Program-made: the position numbers and the translations under genes
Notes under the pieces: model-generated
Database searches by the model: none
Told to the model about the DNA's origin: nothing
Seen by the model: only the letters and a program-made list of their open reading frames with translations
Origin: Bacteroidota bacterium
GTDB taxonomy: Bacteria; Bacteroidota; Bacteroidia; NS11-12g; UBA955
Length of the DNA stretch: 9,047 nucleotides
NCBI GenBank assembly: GCA_947460045.1
Contig: CANHGC010000042.1
Coordinates: forward strand, 1-9,047
Direction: 5' to 3'
Shown here: positions 1 through 5,854 of the stretch, in pieces
How the letters are laid out: the number at the start of each line of letters is the position of its first letter
Numbering within the stretch: position 1 is the first letter of the stretch

Positions 1-1
1 C

Positions 2-670
2 AATCAATTGTGTGAAAGCGCAGCAAATAGTGAGGTGCAAATCTTTGTGGATGCCGAAGAGAGTTGGCTACAACCTGCCATTGATTTGTTGGCAACCAGT
101 GCGATGCACAAATACAACCAAACGCGTGCATGGGTGTTTAATACTTTACAGATGTATCGCCACGACCGATTGAATTATCTGCAAAACCAAGTCGCAGAGG
201 CAAAGTGTCAATATGGTTACAAATTGGTGCGCGGGGCCTATATGGAAAAGGAAAGGGCAAGAGCTGCAAAAATGGGCTACCAAGATCCCATTCAGCCCAA
301 CAAAGAAGCTACGGATCGTGATTACAACGCCGCGGTAACTTTCTGTATTGAGCATCATCGCCAAGTGGCTGTTTGTATTGCCACGCACAATGAGCAATCG
401 TCGCTATTGGGTACGCAATGTTTAACAGCAAAAGGGTTGAAATCGAATGATCAAAAAGTGTCGTTTTCCCAGTTGTTGGGCATGAGCGACCATATTAGTT
501 TTAACTTATCGCACAAAGGATATAAAGTGAGTAAATACGTGCCTTATGGCCCAGTATTGTCTGTGATTCCATATCTAACTCGAAGAGCACAAGAGAACAG
601 TGGCATGGCCGGACAGATGGGTAGGGAGTTGGCATTGATTGAATCAGAAATCAAACGCAGAAAAGCATGA
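2..670 (+). CDS. Proline dehydrogenase, C-terminal part (5' end outside window)
   Basis: FAD-dependent proline dehydrogenase oxidises L-proline to pyrroline-5-carboxylate and passes electrons to the quinone pool; it is the first step of proline catabolism. About 222 residues are visible and the frame is open to the left edge, so the start lies upstream; the TTG at base 8 is not a credible start. Motifs that identify the family, in order: KLVRGAYMEKER, IATHNE (usually GTHNE), QLLGMSDHISFNL, KYVPYGPV and PYLTRRAQEN. In E. coli PutA the paired arginines of the last motif bind the proline carboxylate. The protein ends shortly after this motif, so it is the monofunctional type and not a PutA fused to an aldehyde dehydrogenase. 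Its TGA overlaps the ATG of ccmC by 4 bases, which suggests coupling to the cytochrome maturation genes. The family call is secure; full length is unknown. Confidence 0.95.
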   Translation, partial: NQLCESAANSEVQIFVDAEESWLQPAIDLLATSAMHKYNQTRAWVFNTLQMYRHDRLNYLQNQVAEAKCQYGYKLVRGAYMEKERARAAKMGYQDPIQPNKEATDRDYNAAVTFCIEHHRQVAVCIATHNEQSSLLGTQCLTAKGLKSNDQKVSFSQLLGMSDHISFNLSHKGYKVSKYVPYGPVLSVIPYLTRRAQENSGMAGQMGRELALIESEIKRRKA

Positions 671-1785
671 TGATGAGAAAACATTGGTACAAATGGGTGG
701 CAGCAATTTGTTTGCTGTATGTGATTCTGGGTGGGCTGTTTTTGCCCCTAAAGCCTGGAATTACTGCCATTACGCCAGTTAAACTGCTTTCAGGGAATGA
801 CATTGCAATCAAATTAAACGTTTACAATGCGCCGTGGCTGAAAGAGAATGCTTTGAAAGCGTCAGAATTAAATACCCAAAATGGGAGTTTTCAAATTCCA
901 GCCAAAGTGATTTTGGTATCGAAAGGGGTAAAAGGACGTTGGGAGACTGCAAAAATTGATTTCTCTGGGAACCACGGACAGGTGATTGCTCATTTTGATC
1001 TCACCATGGGAAAGGATAAAATTCCCAATGAGTATTATTCCATTTTCATAGAGTTAAGCAATGGCAAATTTTTGGGAATGCCGGATGCCTTGTTCTTAGA
1101 AAGAAACCCCTCAGATTCTATGGGTACATCGCAGTTGGTGTTGAAATCCAATGAAAATATCAATACAAACAGGGAAGTATTTGAAATGAGTTTTCCCAAT
1201 CGCGTAGTCTTGAACGAAAGCGTGAGAAACCTTTTTTACCACGTCCCCATGTGGTTTGCCATGTTGGCTTTGTTGGGAATGGCCGCTTGGTATGCGATCA
1301 AATATTTGCGATTTTCACAATTGAGCGATGATGTAATGGCCGACTCACTCATTCGGGTGGGTATTTTGGCTGGTATTTTGGGCTGTATCACGGGTGCTAC
1401 TTGGGCTCGAGTAACTTGGCAATCGTGGTGGCCGGCATATGATCCCAAATTGAACGGTGTAGCCATTGGTATGACGATGTATATCGCTTATTTGCTATTG
1501 AGGTCTACATTGTCCGATCCATACCAGCGGGCCAGAATTACTTCAGTGTATTCTGTGTTTATTTTCCCGATTTTCATTGCCTTGATAGTAATCATGCCCA
1601 AATTGTCACCCAATTCTTTGCATCCAGGTTCTGGTGGCACGGTGGGTTTCAATAAATATGATTTGGATTCCACAATGCGATTGTTTTTTTATCCTGCAGT
1701 GATTGGATGGATTGCATTGTTTTATTGGATCGCCAATTTGCGATTACGTATTGCCCATTTAACTGAAAAACAACTGAACGAATGA
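667..1785 (+). CDS. ccmC: CcmC/CcsA-type heme-handling protein with a periplasmic insert
   Basis: Integral membrane protein of the WWD (heme-handling) family. In System I cytochrome c maturation CcmC presents heme on the periplasmic side for attachment to CcmE. The 372 residues show a first membrane segment (about 9-29), a soluble stretch (about 30-180), then five more membrane segments. The first heme-ligand His is H192 in YHVPMW, the WWD-like motif lies at 246-262 (WARVTW, then WWPAYDPKL), and the second ligand His is H319 in SLHPG, so the core is intact. Typical CcmC proteins are about 220-245 residues; the excess is the soluble stretch between membrane segments 1 and 2. That insert opens with a PGITAITPVKLLSG pattern that resembles IPT/TIG or Ig-like domains, which is only a hint. 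Three ATGs stand in tandem (667, 670, 673), so the exact start is uncertain by two codons; the first forms an ATGA overlap with the upstream gene. The next gene also overlaps by ATGA. Confidence 0.92.
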   Translation: MMMRKHWYKWVAAICLLYVILGGLFLPLKPGITAITPVKLLSGNDIAIKLNVYNAPWLKENALKASELNTQNGSFQIPAKVILVSKGVKGRWETAKIDFSGNHGQVIAHFDLTMGKDKIPNEYYSIFIELSNGKFLGMPDALFLERNPSDSMGTSQLVLKSNENINTNREVFEMSFPNRVVLNESVRNLFYHVPMWFAMLALLGMAAWYAIKYLRFSQLSDDVMADSLIRVGILAGILGCITGATWARVTWQSWWPAYDPKLNGVAIGMTMYIAYLLLRSTLSDPYQRARITSVYSVFIFPIFIALIVIMPKLSPNSLHPGSGGTVGFNKYDLDSTMRLFFYPAVIGWIALFYWIANLRLRIAHLTEKQLNE

Positions 1786-1952
1786 AAACTTCAATGTCGG
1801 AACAATTCGATGCCAACGCAGCTGAATTGCTAGCACAGCACAACCTAATGAACGCCGTTTATGGGGTTCTAGTGATCATATTTGTTGGAATACTCTTTTA
1901 TCTGATTCGTTTGGATCGCAAAATTTCACGTCTAGAAAAAAATCAATCATGA
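1782..1952 (+). CDS. ccmD: CcmD-like small membrane protein (56 aa)
   Basis: A short gene encoding 56 residues, starting MKTSMSEQFD and ending LEKNQS. CcmD is a small single-span protein that, in E. coli, helps release holo-CcmE from the CcmABC complex. The protein has the family layout: a short N-terminal tail, a motif MNAVYGVLV leading into one membrane segment (about residues 24-42), then a positively charged cytoplasmic tail LIRLDRKISRLEKNQ. Position supports the call: it sits exactly between ccmC and ccmE and overlaps both by 4 bases (ATGA at 1782-1785 and 1949-1952). An internal ATG at codon 5 is a possible alternative start, but the first ATG preserves the overlap pattern of the whole operon. 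CcmD proteins are poorly conserved, so the call rests on topology, tail charge and gene order. Confidence 0.85.
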   Translation: MKTSMSEQFDANAAELLAQHNLMNAVYGVLVIIFVGILFYLIRLDRKISRLEKNQS

Positions 1953-2356
1953 AACCGTTTCACTTGATCTTGTTGGTCTTGGCCGCTGTTGGGATAGCCA
2001 CAGTGATTAGCATGTATGGTAATACTACCCAATACGTGGCTTTTCCAGATGCACAGCGAATCGCTGATGAAAATCCAGGCAAAGCGGTGCACGTTGTATG
2101 CAAATTAAATAAAGCGAAGCCTGTTGTATATGATGCCCAAGCCAATGCGAATCGGTTGGAATTTTATGGTTTCGATTCGTTGAACAATGAAAGCAAAGTG
2201 GTGTTTACCAAGCCAAAACCCGCACAATTTGAGCAACTTGAAAAGATGGTTTTGATTGGCACCTACAACAAAGACCACTTCTTGGCCACTGAAATATTGA
2301 GTAAATGTCCTTCTAAATACGAAGACGCCCCTGGTGCTTCAACAGCTGCAAAATGA
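1949..2356 (+). CDS. ccmE: CcmE heme chaperone, CxxxY variant
   Basis: CcmE is a membrane-anchored periplasmic chaperone that binds heme covalently and carries it from CcmC to CcmF. The 135 residues show one N-terminal membrane anchor (about 5-22), then an OB-fold-like beta domain (about 28-115) with the family strand pattern VLIGTYNKDHFLATEILSK. In proteobacterial CcmE the next residues are the heme-binding HDENY (HxxxY). Here they are C120-PSK-Y124, so Cys replaces the His while the conserved Tyr remains. Such CxxxY CcmE proteins are known from Desulfovibrio and some archaea, where they are functional and bind heme through Cys; from memory the Cys form is also usual in Bacteroidota. A second Cys (C51) lies in the predicted beta domain. 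The gene sits between ccmD and ccmF with ATGA overlaps on both sides (1949-1952, 2353-2356). Confidence 0.94.
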   Translation: MKPFHLILLVLAAVGIATVISMYGNTTQYVAFPDAQRIADENPGKAVHVVCKLNKAKPVVYDAQANANRLEFYGFDSLNNESKVVFTKPKPAQFEQLEKMVLIGTYNKDHFLATEILSKCPSKYEDAPGASTAAK

Positions 2357-4998
2357 ACCAAACACAAGCTCCTATAGTTTTTAACGGCGAATGGCTTTGG
2401 TTGGGAAACCTAGGTCATGCGTTCGTGATTTTGGCATTTGTCATGTCAATATTATCGGCTGTTTTCTATTTTCAACATGAACAAACAAAAAACCAAAGCC
2501 TACAAATTTGGGCAAAACGGTTTTTCCAAATCCACGCCTTGGCCATTGTTTCGGTTTTCGTGGTATTGTTTTCGATCATATTTTTTCACCGGTATGAGTT
2601 TCACTATGCTTGGCGACATTCGAGCAACAGCTTGCCGGTATATTACATGATTTCATGCTTTTGGGAAGGCCAAGAGGGTAGTTTTCTACTTTGGCTTTTT
2701 TGGAATGCTTTGATTGGTGTGATTTTGCAGCGTATAGCGAAGTCGTGGGAATCTCCTGTAATGGTTGTGATTGCCTTCGCACAAATCGCATTGAGTTCTA
2801 TGCTCGTTGGTTTTCAATGGGGCGAATTCAAACTGGGTAGCTCTCCATTCGATTTACTGAGAGAGCAAAGGCCTGATTTTTTGAATATTCCCATATTGGG
2901 ACAATTGGGCGTTGAGAATTATTTGCAAGTTTTCAAAGACGGAAATGGATTAAATGCGTTGTTGCAAAACTATTGGATGGTAATACATCCACCTACGTTG
3001 TTTTTGGGTTTTGCCACCGCCATCGTGCCTTTTGCCTACAGCATCGCCGCTCTTTGGAGAAACAACGAAAGAGGTTGGATACCATACGCCCTCATTTGGA
3101 GTTTGGTTTGTGCGGGTATCCTTGGCTTGGGAATTATCATGGGCGGATTTTGGGCCTACGAATCCTTGTCGTTCGGCGGATATTGGGCTTGGGACCCAGT
3201 TGAAAATGCATCACTCATGCCTTGGCTCATCATGGCAAGTGCCGCGCATATGCTCATCATTTCAAAGTCTACAGGTCGCCATTTGTTTACATCGCACCTG
3301 TTAACGCAGATTTCATTTTGGTTGGTATTGTATGCTACCTTCTTAACCCGAAGCGGTATTTTGGGGGAAGCCAGTGTGCATTCGTTCACCGATTTGGGAT
3401 TATCGGGTCAATTGTTGCTGTTCCTATTGGCTTTCTTAGCATTTGCCTTGGTTGTGGTACTTGAGGGTAAGAAAAGGAAATGGGCGTTGTATGGAATCAT
3501 TTTGGCCTTGCTTGTCCCCATGTCGTTGGCCTACATGATCAAAAGCCCTGAAGCCATCGATACTTTTTACCAATGGTTAAAAGGGTTGGGTACTTGTTTA
3601 TTTTTGGTTTGGTTGGTGTACTACATTTTCGCCTTGTACAACAAAACCAAAGCCAATATGACTGATGAAAGAATGGATTCTAGAGAATTCTGGATGTTCT
3701 TGGGTTCGATGTTTCTTATTTTGTCGTTGGTTCAAGTATTTGCCGCCACCAGCATTCCAGTGTTCAATAAATTGTTTGGCTATAAAACTGCAGTTCCAAG
3801 CGCGGCAGATTACAACCGCGTTCAATTGTGGTTGGCCATGCCCATCATGTTGTTGATGAGCTTTGGATATTGGTTTAAATTCAGAGAAACCGACTTGAAA
3901 ACCATCAAGAAGCCTTTGATTCAATTGGGTCTGGCTTCCATCATCATCACCATTTTGTTGATGTTCGGCTTTGAGATATATGAATTGAAATTTGTGATCT
4001 TCTTGCTTTTAAGCATCACGCTGGTCGTTGCGAATTTGGTGTATGGATATCAGAAAAAGAAATTCGAATGGCTGAGATGGGGTGGTAACATTGCTCACGT
4101 AGGCTTTGGAGTTCTGTTGATGGGCGTGTTGGTTTCTTCGGTGAATAAAAACGTACTTTCATCTACCAAGGATGGCATCGACCTAGCGCCAGAAGTTGAT
4201 CAAAAAGGAAACCAAGACACCAAAGGCATCAAATTCAATCGCGAGAATCAATTGTTGTACAAGAACAAACCGCAAGAATTACAACAATACACGGCGATTT
4301 ATCTTGAAGATATTAAAGGTGTTGGAGTGGATAGCATCGACAAGTACTTTAAGGTAGCATTTGTAAAGAAAGACAAGGAGGGTAGAACCGTTGATAGTTT
4401 TGTGTTGAGTCCGAAAACACAAAACAATCCCAAAATGGGTTTGCTGGCCGAGCCTTCTACGCGACATTTCCTGCACAAAGACATTTTCACCCACGTCAAC
4501 TATGAAAGTAGTATGGATCGGAAGGAGCCATTTAGTAATTTCCGAGTAGATACAGTGGGATTTTTCAGGCCTTTCATTACACAAACAGGGAAGGTTGTCA
4601 TGTCAATTGACAGCATCAATCGAAGTATGGATTCTTCGGGACTGAAGGTTACCTTGGCGATCAAAGCAAAGCGCTTGGGAGATTCTGTTTGGTTGCGTCC
4701 CGAATTTTTGATCAATGAAATCACTGGCAATTTTGATATGAAGCCGGCCGAAAGCGACCGATTTGGTATCATGGCAGCCATATTGAATTTACAAATCATC
4801 GATACAAACCCAGCATCTCAGAACATTCGCTTTGTGATACAAACCGGTGAGAAAACCCCAGTGTGGGATTATATCGTGATTCAAGTGATCGAGTTCCCAT
4901 GGATTAATCTGGTTTGGGCTGGAACAATCATTATGGTGATTGGATTTACCTTGGCCGTCATCAATCGAATCAAAAAACAAAAACAGTTGATGGCATGA
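2353..4998 (+). CDS. ccmF: CcmF cytochrome c heme lyase subunit
   Basis: CcmF is the integral membrane core of the System I holocytochrome c synthetase: it takes heme from holo-CcmE and, with its partners, attaches it to the CxxCH motif of apocytochromes. The 881 residues contain many membrane segments and a textbook WWD region at 264-287 (GGFWAYE, then GGYWAWDPVENAS). The four heme-related histidines known from E. coli have clear counterparts: H212 (IHPPTLFLGF), H299 (ASAAHM), H343 (ASVHSF) and H582 (NIAHVGFG). After the last of these, residues about 597-850 form one long hydrophilic, presumably periplasmic, domain before a final membrane segment (about 852-871) and a basic tail. E. coli CcmF is about 650 residues, so most of the extra length is in this loop. 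It contains a His-containing stretch RHFLHKDIFTHVNYE (704-718). The start overlaps ccmE by ATGA, and the stop overlaps the next gene in the same way. Confidence 0.97.
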   Translation: MNQTQAPIVFNGEWLWLGNLGHAFVILAFVMSILSAVFYFQHEQTKNQSLQIWAKRFFQIHALAIVSVFVVLFSIIFFHRYEFHYAWRHSSNSLPVYYMISCFWEGQEGSFLLWLFWNALIGVILQRIAKSWESPVMVVIAFAQIALSSMLVGFQWGEFKLGSSPFDLLREQRPDFLNIPILGQLGVENYLQVFKDGNGLNALLQNYWMVIHPPTLFLGFATAIVPFAYSIAALWRNNERGWIPYALIWSLVCAGILGLGIIMGGFWAYESLSFGGYWAWDPVENASLMPWLIMASAAHMLIISKSTGRHLFTSHLLTQISFWLVLYATFLTRSGILGEASVHSFTDLGLSGQLLLFLLAFLAFALVVVLEGKKRKWALYGIILALLVPMSLAYMIKSPEAIDTFYQWLKGLGTCLFLVWLVYYIFALYNKTKANMTDERMDSREFWMFLGSMFLILSLVQVFAATSIPVFNKLFGYKTAVPSAADYNRVQLWLAMPIMLLMSFGYWFKFRETDLKTIKKPLIQLGLASIIITILLMFGFEIYELKFVIFLLLSITLVVANLVYGYQKKKFEWLRWGGNIAHVGFGVLLMGVLVSSVNKNVLSSTKDGIDLAPEVDQKGNQDTKGIKFNRENQLLYKNKPQELQQYTAIYLEDIKGVGVDSIDKYFKVAFVKKDKEGRTVDSFVLSPKTQNNPKMGLLAEPSTRHFLHKDIFTHVNYESSMDRKEPFSNFRVDTVGFFRPFITQTGKVVMSIDSINRSMDSSGLKVTLAIKAKRLGDSVWLRPEFLINEITGNFDMKPAESDRFGIMAAILNLQIIDTNPASQNIRFVIQTGEKTPVWDYIVIQVIEFPWINLVWAGTIIMVIGFTLAVINRIKKQKQLMA

Positions 4999-5831
4999 CC
5001 CACAGAATCCTGATATGGGGCTACGGGCGCTTGGGCCGAGCACTTTTGAAAGGGTTTGTGGATTTTCGCACTGCAACTGGCAAATGGCCATTGGGCGCTG
5101 AACGATGCGTTGTTGTGGGCAGAGCCAAAGAGTGTATTTCTGTATTTCCAGATCAGAGCGTTGAATATTTACATGTAGATATTTCCAATGTCGATGACGA
5201 GGCAATAAAACTTTCTAATGACTCCGATCGATTACTGGTTGAGACGGGTGATGTGGTTTTTGCAACTGTTCCAGACCAATACATCCAGTCTTTGGCTTCT
5301 TTTTGCGATCAAGCGGGAGTGGTGTTCATACATTGTAGCGGTGCAACGCCAATATCGGTTATGAATCACGCCCAATCAGGAGTGTTTTATCCCCTGCAAA
5401 CGTTCTCCCAAGTTGGCGATGTGAATTGGTCTGATGTCCCAGTTTTTTGGGAAAACGCCCAGCTTTTGGCGTTGTTTGATTCACTGTTTTTGGCATTGGG
5501 AGTGAAGAAATCTCAGGAATTGAGTTCAATCGATAGAGAATATTTGCATCTGGCTGCGGTATTCGCCAACAATTATACGGTGGCAATGGCAGGCATCGCC
5601 CACGATTTGTTGCAATCGAGAAACATGAAATCTGAGTGGATTCAGCCCATATTGGAAAAAACAGCCAACAATTTGGGATTACCGGATCCTTGGAATGCCC
5701 TTACCGGTCCTGCCAAACGAAACGATCAATCGTCGATAGACCGTCACTTAAAACTTCTCGAAAATCAGCCTGAACTGCGGGCGATCTATGAAAAAATGGG
5801 TTGTTACATCCAATCCAATCATTCGAATTAG
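4995..5831 (+). CDS. Rossmann-like / DUF2520 predicted oxidoreductase
   Basis: The 278-residue protein has a nucleotide-binding Rossmann N-terminus (ILIWGYGRLG, GxGxxG at 9-14) and a C-terminal helical DUF2520 domain. Diagnostic motifs are HCSGA (113-117), FYPLQTFS (131-138), LHLAAVFANNYT (184-195) and GPAKRND (238-244). The architecture resembles NAD(P)-dependent dehydrogenases such as the ketopantoate reductase and F420-dependent NADP oxidoreductase groups. The substrate is unknown to me, and I assign no pathway. I chose the ATG at 4995 because it gives the ATGA overlap with ccmF seen at every other junction here and places the GxGxxG loop eight residues from the N-terminus. The frame is also open upstream to an ATG at 4914, but that extension lies inside the ccmF coding region and encodes nothing family-like. 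As last gene of the run it may simply share the promoter and need not act in cytochrome maturation. Confidence 0.9.
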   Translation: MTHRILIWGYGRLGRALLKGFVDFRTATGKWPLGAERCVVVGRAKECISVFPDQSVEYLHVDISNVDDEAIKLSNDSDRLLVETGDVVFATVPDQYIQSLASFCDQAGVVFIHCSGATPISVMNHAQSGVFYPLQTFSQVGDVNWSDVPVFWENAQLLALFDSLFLALGVKKSQELSSIDREYLHLAAVFANNYTVAMAGIAHDLLQSRNMKSEWIQPILEKTANNLGLPDPWNALTGPAKRNDQSSIDRHLKLLENQPELRAIYEKMGCYIQSNHSN

Positions 5832-5854
5832 CATTTGCACCAACCCATTGGGCG

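Noticed and set aside
8..10. TTG at base 8 as start of the proline dehydrogenase
   Set aside because: The frame continues to the left edge and the visible protein lacks the N-terminal half of the family, so the gene is truncated by the window.
4914..4994. N-terminal extension of the DUF2520 protein starting at ATG 4914
   Set aside because: The extension lies entirely within the ccmF coding sequence in another frame, has no family-like sequence, and would put 27 residues before the Rossmann strand; the ATGA overlap at 4995 fits the operon pattern.
5832..5854. Terminator between the convergent DUF2520 and receptor genes
   Set aside because: The 23-base gap has only a CCCA/TGGG match around a single base, too small for a stable hairpin, and no T-run suited to an intrinsic terminator.
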